Numbered from the stretch's first letter, positions 11,779-25,172 are shown. The stretch is DNA of 64,000 bases from Stereum hirsutum FP-91666 SS1 (GCF_000264905.1 NW_006763133.1:1870329-1934328); one strand, 5' to 3'. Numbers and translations: made by a program. The notes: generated by a model not told the origin, from the sequence alone.

Positions 11779-14700
11779 TTAGATGTTGGAACAGAGCGTG
11801 CAGTTGAACGTAATCTCGTTACGGAAGATAGCGGCTGTGGACAAAGGGATGAGACAATGCAAGACGTCATGACGACAAAGAAGGACGGACGTAGGACAAT
11901 CAATGCAGCCAGGAAAGCTACCACGATCAAGTAGAGGATGGCGTATTTGAAGACCTAGAAAAAAGTATATTAGAGAAATAGCGATGCTGTAGGGCTACCT
12001 AAGACTCACGATCCAACGACGCTGCCTCTTCTGCTTCGTCGAGAAGAGAGGGGGACGAATCTGTTTTGACGGGCGAAGCCAGACTGCAAGGGGTATGAGC
12101 ATAGGAACACAACAAGGCCACGAGTGAAAACACTTACAGAGCATCGTAGAATGCAGACGATCGACGTAAGGGAGCAAGAGAGGAGGCGTCATGATGATCA
12201 GGAGGATGTGGCCCAGCAAGAAGTCCGAAGTCCACAGTGACATCTCCACAATTTTGACGATGAACTCTCGGGCGGGTTGTGACATCGCGGCTGAGCCAAG
12301 ACCCCGACCGTACCATTTACCAGTCCACCACGCGCGATTTGTCTCGTCGTGCTTGAACTCTCGAGACAGGAAGACCGCAATCAAGAACTTCTGGATCGCG
12401 CGTTGGATGGCTACGATGGTAATGACACCAAGAATTGCGTGCGAAGCGTCCCACAACTCGAGGAACCACTGTAGAAAGTATACGGTTAGAAAATAGAAAT
12501 TCATAGGAACAACGGTCTACTTACGAAGAATTCAAAGAAGGCGATCATGCCGAGGAGCGCGAGGAAGTGAGCGGTAGCAGCGACGACGGATCCGAACTTG
12601 GCCCAAGACCCCATCATCGGTCCCAAGAACAAGGACACGAAGAAGAGGGCCAACAACATCGTAGCGTTCCAGACGACGGGGCCGACGGCGATGATGGCAA
12701 TGCGGATCAGCGGGCTGGGGGGCTGGTTACCGTTCGAGTCGGGGAAGGACTTCACGAACATGTAGGCAATGGTGAAGATGGTGGCGATGATGAGCGGCCA
12801 GACGATTTCAGCGAAGAGGACGGAACGCCATGATGCACGAGGAACGTCGCCGGATAACTTCTCTGACGGATGGCCGAGCTTCTTCTTCTTGTATCCAGTG
12901 ATCATGGTACGAGAGAGACGACAGTACCCGTACCAACTGCTAGCCTTCGTACGCGAATTTCCACGGGACATCCAACGCAAGAACTCCCGGTAGTCGATGA
13001 TGAAGTCGGCGAGCGAGAACTGATGAGGATTGAACACGAACGGGGCGATGCAAAGCGAGAGGACGGAAAGCCAGAAGTAGATCAGGTAAGGGGTCCAGAT
13101 GGCGACGGAGGCGTAAAGCAAGAGGAGCAGGTTACGCATGCCCATGTAGATACTCGGCCCAGCGAACCGGGAGTACAGGATCGTGAAGGATATACGCGTC
13201 GTCGCGAAACCACGGCCGGTGGCGATGTAGCGAGCACCACCGTAACTCAAATTGTTCAGAACGGCCTGCGAGTAGATCTGGGTGGAGAAGACTTCGAAGA
13301 TCGGCGAGAGCGACAAGAAATGTTTCCCCAGTCGAATGAGCGCCTTGCCCGTACCACGTTCGACCAGTTCTAGAGCACGGACATTGTTCAGCTATCATCA
13401 AAAAGGAGCCTCGACGTAAAGATTTACCTTGCAAGAACAACGGCAAGAAGGCGATGATGAAGACCAAGAAGATAGAGATGATGCACCGCTTAACCCAGTC
13501 GAACACTGGGATCAAGTTATAACATCCTGGCTGCCCGGCCGTTACGTTGCCCTGAGAATCGACCTTGCAAATGGACAGTTGCTTGTTCAATGTGCCGATA
13601 TAGAGCACTAGACGAAGAATGAGCTTGCTTCAATGAAAGTATGAACGAAAGCATAACTTACGGGTAATCATGAAGACCTGAATGGAGTAAATGACGAGGA
13701 TGTTGTTGATGTGGAATCCAGGATGGCCGTAGTAGAATGTCAGGAAGCGGTCGATAGGTAACTGCGTCCCGAGGTAGTAGTACTCTCTGCTCAACAGCTG
13801 CTCGCCCATACCGGTACCAATCTTGGTCTGGAAGTTCAAGATGGTGCCAAAACCGAGATCACGACCTTTACCACACTGGTAGTACTCCGAATGCTTGATG
13901 CGACCGCCACGACCGAAGGCGTTCATACCGGCGAAGATATCCTCGTTCAGGTGAAGACCCTTCTGCGCCTTGGAGACACCGCCGCGAGTGGTCATGAACG
14001 TAGCATTGAGGAAATCGGGATGTCCGTAATGGAGCTTGCCTCCGATCCAAGCGAGAGCACGGGCTGTGAGGGTACCGAACGTCTGTTCCTTGCCGGCTGC
14101 GATGTCACCCAGAACACCGATGTTCTCCGAGAAAATGTACTCGCGTGTACCGACGATAGCGACGGGCGATTTCTTGAACTCCTTGTGGCCCCATTGAGCG
14201 TAGGGGCTCTGGCTCGAGATAGAGTACTCTTCGAACTCGCCAAGGATGTTCCTGATTTTCAGGCACTCTTCGAGGTAATTGTCCTGGTTAGCGTCGATGA
14301 GCTGGAGGTACTCGCCGCGGTAGAAGATGATCGCGTGGTTCTGGTTGTCCGACTTGCCGTCTCCGAGGATAGGGTTGCCGGGAAGTTCGATACGGAATTT
14401 AGGCTTGCGCTTCCCGGTCTCTTCGTCAAATTCAGAGTGGCCGTCGATGAGCGCGGAGTAGATCCTGGGGTCGGCACCCTTCTGTCCGGGCTCTTCGTCG
14501 AGGTACGCGATCTGGAGGTCCGGGTAGGCACGAAGCAAGAACTCGGCATTCTCTCGTTCTTCCTTACTGAACTTGGAATAGCGCTGCATGGAGATGACGA
14601 ACTTGAACTTTCGCTTCGACATGCGTTCGAGTTCACGTTCGAGCCGGTCCGCGTTCCCGCCAAACATCTGTACGACGTCCGGGTTCTCCACACGGTACAT

Positions 14701-17580
14701 GAGCTTGATGGCCTTCGAGTAGTTCATCATTCCGGAGACGGTCCTGTACAAAGTCTGCGCGCGAAGGGAGGCCCAAATACGTGTACGCAAGGTGTATTCC
14801 GGGGAGGCCGTCTTAAACCCGATACAGTAGAACGGAAGGTCGTCGGCCTTGCTCTGACGCTTCTCGTCCACGTCGGGAGACTCCTCGGCCAAGATCTTCG
14901 TGTCCTTGACGAAGTTGTCCCATTCGACAGGATGCAGCTGCTTCAGGTATTCCAACTGCGTGACGCGAGTGTTGTGGTCTTCTTCCCTGATAATCTCACG
15001 TAAACTGAGAAGGATCTTCTCGGAGTAGTGAGGAACGAGGACGGTATACGTGGGCATAGCATCGACGGGAAGCGGTTCGGGAAGGGCGGTCGTCAATGAA
15101 GATGCGAAGAATGAGATACGACGCTCGGCTTCGCCTCCTGCTGGGAAGAAGTTGCCCTTGAAACCATTGCCCTCGTTGTTCGTGAAGAAAGGCGGTGCGC
15201 GCAGAGTACGGCGTCCGTCGGGTCCATCGGTCTGGTGGTAAAGGAGGCGCTGGACGTTGTTGATGGACAAGAGATGCTCGCGGTACATGGAAATGATGAT
15301 GGCATTCCAAACCTGCGAGACGAGAACCTTCGGCTTGTACTTGACTTCCATCTCCGCGGTCGCGAGCAGCTTGGCGTAGATACGCTTGGGCAGGCGGGTA
15401 TAGACGTCCTTCCAGGGGGTCCAGATCGAGAGGCCGAGAGAGAAAGACCTCCCGATGGAGAAGGCGACCAACCAAATGATGTACCACAAGTACGTGTCAA
15501 GGAAGAACAGAATCATGTCCATGACATACATGATGGTGAGCGTAAAGGGGACTTGGTTCGTGCATAGGGCGGAGCCGAAGAGCTTGTCGTTACAGCCTTG
15601 AACCTTGGTGCGCGCCATCACCGCGATGGGACTACTGACCGACGAAATCAGGAAGAAGTAAGACTCGACGAACTTGCAACTGAATACGAGGAGCCAGAGA
15701 GTGATCGACGCCAAACGGGCACTTCGAGGTAGATCTGGGTACGAGGCCGTGAACGTTTGTGATGCCATGTACTTTCGCGACTTGCCCGCGACACGGTCCC
15801 CGAACATCCTTCCAGAAGGCACTATCGCAAAGATGATTGTGACGACGACGGAGATGAAGAACTGAACAATGCCGAGGATGAGGGGTATCTGTGTGTTCGT
15901 TGTAAGCCCGTCGACTTTGGCGATGTACACCGTCGGGCCAGCCGTGAGTGCGAGGATCACCAGGAGGAAGATGAAGCGAGTCGTAAGATGGGAGGCATTG
16001 TTCCAAGTCGTAGGGATATGGAAGAATTCGGCCAAGGTGGCGGCAAGCATGATGCCAGTGGAAACAGCGCCACCGAGGGCAGTCGCGGACCATGTCATGG
16101 GTGCAGATGGATCAGATAGGCCGTGAGGGGCATAGACCTTGGGAGAGTTGTAGGCTGCATAGAAAAAGTACACTGAGATGTGTAAGATCCAGATCCTGTT
16201 GAAGTTCACCAAAAGGTGAGCGGCGGAGCGCTTTTCGAGGTAGGTCTTGAAGAAGACACGGTTCCACTCGATACGGCTGAATTTCGTGAAGCGTTGGGCC
16301 GGAGGCACATCGACTAGACGGGTCTGTGGATAAAGAGTCAGAAAAATACTGTGAAATATCGAACAATCGGACGAACGTTGTCGCTGAGTACAATCCTGGC
16401 GAGCCCTTCTGGGTACCAGAAAAGTTGGTTGATATCGTCGTAGCCGATGATTTGGTGATGGTCCTTCTCCTTCTTCACAAATTTGCCGTCCACGACCTCG
16501 TAAGCCTGGTCACGCATGAAGCGATACAAGGGTTTGATGACGGTTTCGAGGTAAACACCTTCGGGAACGGGGTCCACACGATTCTGGCACTCCGGGCTGC
16601 GGTAATAGTCGTCGGCGCATTTGAAGATGAAACAAAGGCACTCGGGAACGAAGCGAACGTTTCCACCCTCGCCCCAACAGAGGAGGTACAGCGCGAGCTG
16701 TCGGAGACGGTCGTACTGGCTCATGTTGTTCATGGCGTTCCTCCAACGGTTGAGCGCATTGTCCAGTGACTTGGCGCCCGACGCTTTACCTCCGGTACCA
16801 CGAACGCTCTTCAATCTCTGCAAACCCGGGTTCTGAGACTGGCCTACGGCGTCGTCCAGGTTGAGTTGAGCCGCGAAATACCATTTGCGATAGTTGGCGT
16901 GTTGTCCGCCAATATAATCGGCGTGTAGGGTAAGAAGGGCTTGATTCGGAGACATACGAGATGCTCGAGAGTCGAGGAGATGCATCAGGAAGTCAAACTG
17001 GACGGTATGTTTAGTGATGACCAAGCGACGTAAACAAGCCGGCATACCTGGTTGCGCATGGAGTCTCTCTGGAAGCCGAATTTCTGGGTGAGATCCAAGA
17101 AGATATCCTCAATCTCTTCGTAGGAGATGGGGATTTGTTTGTCTGCGGACCAAGCGGGATATGGGTCACTGGAGCCCACAGGCCCAGGGCCATGACTCTG
17201 GCCAGAGAGGACAGAGGGTGAGGGTGAGTAACGGCGATTGAAGCCATCAGAGTCGGGGCGACCTGTCGCACGATGAAGGTTAGTGATGCATGTATTTGTC
17301 TAACTCAAAGCCTCCCCAATACGGTTCAATGCGGCGGCGAGGAACACGGGGAGACGAAGATGATGACAACGACAGAGTGTATCCACACACCAGAGTAACT
17401 GTCATACGGGCTGTTCTGATCGTAGTTCGCAGCAAGGTGGGTGGTGCTCTCGCTGCGGCCATACTGGTCGCTCATGTCCGACTCAGCATCGTATTCGCGC
17501 CTTGGTGCGTATTGCTGTTGAGGGGGATTGGCGAATGGATTTCTAGGGTCTGGCTGGCCGTAACCGGGACGGGCAGCCAT
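11779..17580 (-). CDS. FKS1: 1,3-beta-glucan synthase catalytic subunit
   Basis: Ten exons join in phase to 1745 residues: 17391..17580, 17048..17262, 16377..16997, 13662..16323, 13428..13607, 12525..13369, 12138..12468, 12010..12083, 11891..11954 and 11779..11834. The N-terminus is Gln/Pro/Tyr-rich. The FKS1 N-terminal domain ([19 protein letters not shown]) follows, then a first membrane cluster. The large cytosolic glucan synthase domain (GT48) includes [41 protein letters not shown] and [14 protein letters not shown] second membrane cluster follows. The enzyme polymerises UDP-glucose into cell-wall beta-1,3-glucan at the plasma membrane under Rho1 control. The short last exon, ending in a Cys-containing tail and TAA, is inferred from the splice phase. 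The junction between exons 1 and 2 is the least certain; an extra tiny exon there is possible. Confidence 0.95.
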
Positions 17581-18138
17581 GAGATATGGATAGGACGAAA
17601 GATCAAGGAATAGCGAATGTGCGGGTCGAAGACTAAAGGAGCGAGATGTTCAACGACAAGCAAAGCAAAAGAAAAATGTAGACGACGACGACTGTTCGGG
17701 CGGCAGCGTGGAGGGATGGTGGGAGGGAAGAATCAGCCCGCCTTCGCCGTTGTGCTCGACAGTGTAGCTACGCGATCACATAAGCGTTTCGCTACTTATA
17801 TCGCCCCGTGGGAGCCCCCGGAATTTATTCCTTATTCATTCTTCCATCATTCTTCCCCGTTGCCGCCCTCTTCGTCCCCACAACTACTTCGCATTCATCC
17901 CATCGTCTTACAGTGCTCCTCATCCCGCCAAAGTCTGACCCTCTTTTGCCGAAGAGAGGGAGCTGAAACAAGGCTTTGACCATAAGCTGCGCGAGTGGCC
18001 ACGTGGTCGGGAGAACTCCGCGACTTGAACGCGTCTCAAACTTCCAAACGATCGCGTCGCGACTTGAACTTCAGACACGTTGAGGAACACGTTCACCTTC
18101 TCCCACAACATTCTTTGGGCAGACCCATACACAAATTT
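17581..18138. promoter_or_regulatory. Divergent promoter region, FKS1 (-) and LRR-like gene (+)
   Basis: Head-to-head spacer of 558 bases with a CT-rich stretch (about 17840-17920) but no gene. The frame upstream of 18139 is open back to about 17995 without an ATG, so the plus-strand gene may have an unseen upstream exon. Confidence 0.4.
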
Positions 18139-20941
18139 ATGGACCGGCCTATTACTCTTTGGTCTGGACATCGTACCCAGGCTACCGACGACGCAGGGAC
18201 CGACATCAAAGCTCAAATACTTCCCCCTCTCGCTCTGTTTGGCCGACCGGGCCCGTACGAGCTAGCACAGAAACATCAGCGGCGTTATATCCCATCGCTT
18301 GTATCCTACTGCATCAGGGCTGCACTATCAGACCTACTATACGCTTTCAAGGACACTCTCATCCCATACGAAGCCCCTCCGTCCTCACAAGACTATGACA
18401 TCCTTCGCGACCTCATGCCAGGTTTCTCTCCTAGTGATCCCTTTGACTCATCGCAAGTGGACCCCCGGTTATGGGCTAACATCATCCAAGTTTTGAGTCA
18501 TCTGCCTTCGTCGCTCCGTGTCTACACGATCGCCTTGGCCGACAAACATCTACCCATGTTACAGAGAGTTCCTTCTACCTCCGATTTCTCTCTCCTCACC
18601 ATCCTAGACCTCGCGAAGTGCGAACATCTGAACGACGATACTGTCCTCAATCTGAGAGAATTGCATGGTCTCTGTGCGCTGAGCGCGAGTCGCACGTCTC
18701 TAAGTGCGCACGGCGTGGCACGGCTGGCAGGAACTCTGCGCTGGTGTGACCCGCAAGACGAGCGCGATATCGACGATGGCCGGGCCAATGATAGGCGTGG
18801 TCCTTGGGGCCTCAGAGTACTATGGTTAGTTGGCTGCTGGAGAATCGGACACGACGTCTTCAACCATCTGCGAAGATTCCCTTTGCTCAGTGTTGTCGGT
18901 AAGCTATGCGCCTGAACATATGGATACCTCGCTGACTTTTCTCGTTCTAGATCTCCGGGAAACCAGTTGCACCCATAATCTTCATTCTGGCTTTGCTTCC
19001 TGTCAGAATGATACACTATACCACCCTTCAACCCTCCTTGAAGCTGCAAATGAGCTATCTTCACTTGCATCTCTCTCATCATCACCCAGCCCATACTTTC
19101 TGCATGTCAACTCACTTCATTATTCCCAACCCTCGTCTCAGTATCGTAGTTCTTCATCGGTTGCTCGGGAAGACACGTACGTCGTCCTACCCTCCACAGG
19201 CGGCAGAATGGTACATGGCAACACCGAAGCTCTGATCCGACGCCAGGCCGCAGAAGAAGAAGATATCAAGCACGAACGAAACTTAGAAGAATGGAGGAAG
19301 AGGCAAGAAAGATTTCCGGATCCCGACCTATTGGCGTTCCCTGTGAAAGGTGAAAATCGGCGTATACCCAACGAATTTACACAGTCCATTGTTCGAAACG
19401 CACAAGAAACTAAACGGCGACTGTCAGAAATGGTACGTCGAACTAGTCTTGTCGTTATCTACTCACCTCTGACAAGTATGATACCATAGCGCCGAATACA
19501 GGATAGGCAGGCACCAAGGAGTCATCCACTTCACGATGGTCAACGACGTACACTGCCTTTGAATGTATATTCTGCGGGTCCCTCTCGCAGTGCGGACGTG
19601 CCCGCACCTGCCCTGGTTGCCAACTCTCGTCCAGGACCATCAGCCGCGCTTTCGAGCTCCTCTTCCATCAGTCGCGTTCCCGCAACATCGCGTATGAGTA
19701 ACACCTCTTCATCGGGTCAGACTGCTACCCTTATAAATCGTACAGCCACTTCCTCCCGTCCCGCTCCATCATCCACTTCAAGTACAAACCGTTCAGGAGC
19801 ACGTACGTCGTATATGCTCAGCAATGCCATCCGAGCGGATGTACCGCCACGTCCACCTGCTGTCTCATCTGCGACAACACTGCGCTCGAACCCCACGCCG
19901 GAACTTCCAAGGCGTACATTACCAATGTCCGCCTCGGAGGTACTTCCAAGATCGCCTATCTCAGATACTACCATGTCTGATCTCCAGAATCTCATCGCTG
20001 CACAAGAGCTTTCTGCTATCAACTCGCACCATAAAGCCAACGCTTTCTATTCGTCCAACCCACTCTCCGCTTCCACAACTTCTCTGCCTTCTTCCCGACA
20101 TCCTCGTGGCGATGACAATCTGAGACTCTACCGCCAGCCTCCTCCTTGGAAGCTCCTCAACGAGCCACCTCCTTCGCCTGCCCCTCCTCAAGGCGCTGCA
20201 GCCCTTCGACGCATGGAGCTCCCCACATTTGTGCAAGGCGCAAACAGACAGGCCCAGAAGAACATGGAAGGACTGCAAAATATGGTGGCACACAGAATGA
20301 AGGTCGCCCCGACCGCCTCTTCTATCCGCAGAGCAGACGGATTCGACGGCTCGTCTAATTCCGGATCATCGAGGACATCAACCACGAGTTTCACGCCAAA
20401 GAATCCGTTCACAGCACGGTTCTCGGGTGCTCGAGCTCCCGAGCCTTCTTCTTCTCGCCCGCCCATGTCTTCGAAGTCCAAGCGTCCGATGTCTTCGTCG
20501 GTCTTCGTTCCCTCGTCTTCTTCCTCCTTTGACGGGCAACCACCGACCAAGAAACTCGCCGTGGAGCCTCCTAGGCGTTCGAAACCGTCATCGGTTGGCT
20601 CCGGGTCGTCAACGAAACCTCTCGTGCCCATTTCTACGATTTCTGTCCCTCATCTCCCGGAAGAAGCGAAGAAGCTGCACGCGCAGAACGAGAAGATTGC
20701 GAGGAGGTCTTTGGGCAGCGGCTCAAAATCATCGAAAGGGAAGACGGACGCTTCGCGGAGGAGTTCAATGCCGACGTCTGGCTCGAAGTTGAGCTCGGGC
20801 TCGGGCTCTTCGTCGACCACGACTAAGGCGAAGAGTGCGAAGGCGTCGAAGAGCACTAAGTCGGCAGGTTCGTCGGCGGGTGGCGCTCAACAGAGTGGGA
20901 GTTTCGATTGGGGTGCTTGGGGTAAGCCTGCCGGGGATTGA
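18139..20941 (+). CDS. Conserved protein with LRR-like N-terminus and Ser-rich C-terminus
   Basis: Exons 18139..18898, 18951..19432 and 19490..20941 join in phase to 897 residues from the first in-frame ATG. I do not recognise a named family. The N-terminal third has leucine-rich-repeat-like units (LLTILDLAKCEHLNDDTVLN, LRVLWLVGCWRIG, FPLLSVVDLRET) of the AMN1/F-box-partner style. A charged helical stretch follows near 19240-19330 (EEEDIKHERNLEEWRKRQE), then about 450 residues rich in Ser, Pro and Thr, with repeated SSS and Lys/Ser patches and a short WGAWGKPAGD end. The composition suggests a phosphorylated, largely disordered C-terminal half. A role in ubiquitin-ligase substrate binding is possible from the LRR style, but this is only inference. 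Confidence 0.7.
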
Positions 20942-21268
20942 CGGTGTTCGTTTCCGATGGTCTTGTGCTTAGACCTCTGATAGCCGCAGGATGTGGTGCT
21001 TGTAGTACAGTCTCTGCTTGTTGCGTTATTTACCTTCTTCTTCTTCTCTGAACGCACGTCGTCATACATCGGGACTTTTCGCTCATTCATTCGGCATTTT
21101 CCATGACAGACCCCACCATCCGCAACTCATGTACATACAATTCTGAGTAAGTCACATAGATGTCTGCTAGGCTGAATCAATGCTATCTTCAGAGCTGCTA
21201 AACGGGCGGACATCATTTAGTACGTGCGTTCAAAAAAATAGTCTCTGGACACGTCCATTCGGTCCATC
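20942..21268. other. Convergent intergenic region
   Basis: Tail-to-tail spacer of 327 bases. A TTCTTCTTCTTCT run lies near 21035. No gene is seen. Confidence 0.4.
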
Positions 21269-22551
21269 CTACGCAGCCCAAGCGGGTTCAGGCAATTCAA
21301 CTCCCTCCCAATACTTCCTCAAAAATTCTTCGACACCAATAGGCTGAACGGATGGCAAGAGTTCGTTCAAATTGGCCTCAAAGTCGATTTCACCGTCGGC
21401 TAGCAAGGCATTGAACTACATAGAAGCGACGCAACCGTTCAGTGCGAGACAGGGCTTGGAATGACAAGCATCGACTGCATGTACTCACCTGGCACATCGA
21501 CCTCACGAACATATTAGTCTCCTCCCTGGCCTTCCTCCTCAACTCCTCGGCGCTCGTATACTTCCTCAACATCTTCCTCTTCCCGCCCGTAATCCTCTCG
21601 ATAATTTCAACAACCTCGTCATACGTCTTCTTGCCTCCCGCCATGCCGCTCACAGGTTCCCAGCGCTCTAGGTCTAAGCTCCCCGCGACGAACCTGCCTG
21701 CGTCTTGCGTGGACGTGAAGGGGACCGGAGTTTTCCCGTCCCCTGGGATGTCGGCGGTTCCGGCAGGAATAGCGACGAGGAAGTTCCAGGGTTTAAGTCC
21801 TCCGAGGGCTTCGGTTTGGTTCTTCGGGGTGCCGGTGACCATGGTATTGAGAAAAACGCTATGTTGAGTATACAAGAGAGAAAAGAGGATGAGGCAAGAG
21901 CATTGAGATACTATTAACCTAAAAAATAAAACATTGCGTACGTACCCGCAAATAAGGCGCGTACATTCGAGCCCCGAGGCCTGGCAGGCTTCCCACACCT
22001 TGATCTTCGCGGCATACAACTCTACGCCCTCGTTACTCTAGAGTAGACAAGTCGAGCGACATCGCCAGCAAACTCTGAGCATTCTCTCTTCCTGCATAGC
22101 TCGAGGACAAAATACGAAATGCATCTACGTACCTTTCCAGCATACTCCGAGGGCGCGAACCTCTTTGCTCCGGCCTCCTTGGCAGCCTCGAGCAGTGCGA
22201 CCTCCGATTTATATTGTTCATCGGGGAAATGTGCCGATATGGTCCAGATGACGGTGTGTACGCCTTGGAGCGCAGAGACGAGACTGGAGTGGTCCATGTA
22301 GTCGACTGTTCGGACGTCGACGCCTCTGGCGGTGAGGGATGGTTTGGGAGTGCGGGTGAGAAGAACGATGGAGTGTTTCTTTGATGCGAGGACACTATGG
22401 AGATGGCGGTGATGAATGATGAACGGCAATGAGAGGGAAAGTAGGATAGTTAAGTTGTATGTAACGATGGGGGGAAGTGCAGGAAAATGTACGCTTCCAG
22501 AATTTGATGCCCGAATCCTCCTGCACAACCTGCTAGAGCGACTTTAACCAT
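21269..22551 (-). CDS. NmrA-like / isoflavone-reductase-like NAD(P)-binding protein
   Basis: The start at 22551 gives MVKVALAGCAGGFGHQILEA, a beta-strand followed by the glycine-rich GxxGxxG dinucleotide-binding loop. Following exons carry LTRTPKPSL, which places a basic residue where NADP(H)-preferring members bind the 2'-phosphate. Next come ALQGVHTVIWTIS, the AAKEAGAKRFAPSEYAG motif typical of the NmrA/PCBER group, KIKVWEACQASGLECTRL, and a C-terminal substrate-lobe region. It ends LPEPAWAA at 21269. The overall length of about 310-320 residues fits the family. Members are NADPH-dependent reductases of secondary metabolites or redox-sensing regulators; the substrate is not predictable. About four introns interrupt the gene. 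A TATAAA element lies about 100 bases upstream. Confidence 0.85.
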
Positions 22552-23324
22552 CCTGGTTCAAGGAGACAGGATATAGCGAATATAGAACGGAAGATGAGGT
22601 GATTGTAGCCTGATCCTTTGGATATGGAGGACGATGTGCAGCATCGCGGGTTTATAAGAGCTTTGAAAAGACTGAACGGTATCGAAAATTGCATTGTCAG
22701 TTAGTCCCCATTACAGGAGCAACATATCAACTTGTGGGTCCATCACACAGCGGTCATCTATGGAGTTCAGCACCTTAGAGAGGCGTCGGCCATGATGATC
22801 GCTGTCCATCGTAAAAATAGCTCATCCATTGCAGTGTGTCCATCCCTTCCAAATGCACACCTAGTGACCAGTGCACAGGTACGCTTGGACGGGAAAAGAC
22901 CTACAGTCGAAAACTGACCCACACAAGGCGACACGGCGAGTGTGGATGGGATATGCCGCTTCGCGAATTCGGCATCTATGTGGGTGGGTGGCGGTTAGCC
23001 TGGGAGTGGCAGAGCGTCAATAACCAGGAGACGTTTGGGAAATCACTACAAAAAGCCCACTGGCATTGCGAAGCTCGTCGTCCAGAATGAAATTTCCAGC
23101 CCATCGCAGCTGCTGGTAAGCTACGATCTCGCCATGGACGATAAGAGCAAAGACGCGGAGTAAACCAGCAGACTGTCGTCAAGTCCGAGCCTGAGGATAT
23201 AACGAGATAAGTAGTAGTGTGGTTGAACTTCCCCGCTCGGGAAAAGCCGACGACAGGGAAGATGAGATGACGTCGGAACCTTTTGTCGAGCACCCAAAAG
23301 CCTCGCGTGACTTTCGACGCGTCC
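22552..23324. promoter_or_regulatory. Divergent promoter region, NmrA-like (-) and PTC7-like (+)
   Basis: A 773-base head-to-head spacer. Apart from the TATAAA element at 22651 it shows no recognisable feature, and no gene is supported. Confidence 0.4.
22651..22656 (-). promoter_or_regulatory. Candidate TATA box of the NmrA-like gene
   Basis: TATAAA on the minus strand, about 100 bases upstream of the start at 22551. Position and sequence fit a fungal TATA element; this is not proof of use. Confidence 0.45.
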
Positions 23325-24955
23325 ATGGCCTCCTTCACCTTGACCCGCTCTAAAATCCAACTATCTTCTTTCCTCTCGTCCCACAATTCTGTCAAGAGAC
23401 CAGCACCATCATGGACAAGAAACTCCTCAACGATGCCCCGACCGTACCGGTTTCATATAGCAGCCAGTTGTCTGCCGAAACCTCCAGATCGACGAGCACG
23501 CAGACTTCGGGCGCAATCTTTTCCCAGCGACAGTCCTATCGGACAATGGAGGGATAACATGCTCATGAAGTCAGGAGCCAACTACAGTGGAGGTGCAGGA
23601 GAAGACTTCTTCTATATTCAAGAAGTGAGTATCATTCCCAATCCTAGAATCGGGGAGATCTTCAATTTAACGCTTTACGGAATTCCCATCAGATGAAAAG
23701 CAAGTCGGTAGGTGAGGCTCTTTCATTCGTGACGTCAATTTGTGTGGCTTATATCTTGTTTCTCAATGGTTGATCGTTCTAGGGCGTTTCCTTTGGCGTT
23801 GCGGATGGTGTGGGTGGCTGGATTGAGCAGAATGTGGACCCTTCACTATTCGCACAAGCTCTCATGTACCATGCACATCGATATTCCAAAGCGGCATGGG
23901 CAGGCGAAGCGGAGATTGACCCAACACAGGAGTATGAGGAGCGTGAGGCAGTCGATGGATGGGAACTCCTGCCCGTCCAGTGTATGCGACTGGCGTATGA
24001 CGCCGTTATGCAGGAGAAAGCGGTACTAGCTGGTGCGTTGCAAAGGTCTCCTCTGTCTCGACATATCTCTGAATTCCATCCTCCAGGTTCCAGCACAGCA
24101 TGTATTGTAAACCTAAACGCATCTTCCGGTGTACTTCGCGCAGCAAAGTAAGTCATCTCAAAGTGCTATTGCAGCCTATGCGTTGACGCTGACTTTCCTC
24201 AGCCTAGGGGACAGTGGCTTTGTCGTTATTCGTTCATCCTCTGTAATTCACAGGCAAGAATCTCAAACACACTTCTTCAACTGCCCATGGTGCGTTTCCT
24301 CCCAAATTCTGGTCCAGTACCTCGAAGTAAGCCTCCCTCTGGCTAGGCAACTGACAAAGGAACTCCCAATGGAGAGGACCCGAAGACACGAAGCAATCAA
24401 AGATTATCCCTCAGATGCAGACGAGTACGAAATGAAACTTCGAGATGGTGATCTTGTCATTGTTTACGTGGGTGACGCTTGACAAAGCCCCTCCTTGACC
24501 CGCAAGCTAACTCCACCATTGGATAGACCGACGGGCTCTCGGACAACGTCTTCAACAGCGAGATCACGTCAATATGCAACCTTGTGGCTCGCGGAGGAGG
24601 AACAGATGAACAGCAAGTTCAGAGCATGGCGGATCGTATGGTGCAGTACGCTCGAGCGTGCATGATGAAATGGACGAGAGAGAGCCCGTTCGCAAGTCAG
24701 TACTCTTCGGGCATCTTTTTAGCCATGTAAGCCGATGCTAATAGCGAGCTTTGCAGAGGCTGCTAAAAAAGAAGGTCTCGACTTCCATGGCGGGGTGAGC
24801 ACATCTCACTTTTCTTTTTTCGTCAGGCTTTCACTGACTTGGATCTTGACTGGACAGAAACTCGACGAGTAAGCGACCCACCTTGCCTCCCGTAACGCGA
24901 TCACTGACTCGCCCCCAGTGTGACTGTCATAGTAGCCCTCGTACAAGAGGTTTAA
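23325..24955 (+). CDS. PTC7: PTC7-type mitochondrial PP2C protein phosphatase
   Basis: The ATG at 23325 opens an Arg/Ser-rich presequence (MASFTLTRSKIQLSSFLSSH) typical of a mitochondrial targeting peptide. About nine exons follow. The PPM/PP2C signatures are in order: GAGEDFFYIQE, GVSFGVADGVGGW with the metal-binding Asp, NLGDSGFVVIR, LRDGDLVIVYTDGLSDN with the second metal-binding Asp, and a C-terminal DVTVIVALVQE strand before TAA at 24953. The layout matches Azr1/Ptc7 phosphatases. Yeast Ptc7 dephosphorylates Coq7 and other mitochondrial proteins, promoting coenzyme Q synthesis. A 15-base micro-exon (about 23692-23706, coding MKSKS) lies between the FYIQE and GVSFG exons. The downstream neighbour, DPP III, is convergent with a gap of only 217 bases. 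Confidence 0.9.
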
Positions 24956-25172
24956 ATATCCTTCGACGGGTGAAGGGCTCGCATCCTGGGCTCACTCCCT
25001 TACCACAGTATACTCATACGCGCAATACTTTTACGCCACGCAACGTTCACATGGTGACAGGGGCCAGGCGATGCGTGGATCCACAGGATTATATTTATCA
25101 TACATTTATCGGACAGACGTCCGATTGTCTTCTTTTCAACACTACTGCATACCGCGATAATGCATACCAAAC

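Noticed and set aside
13891..15003. 370-codon open frame on the plus strand
   Set aside because: It lies opposite the large exon of the glucan synthase, whose protein is clearly conserved; the antisense frame is a by-product of codon bias.
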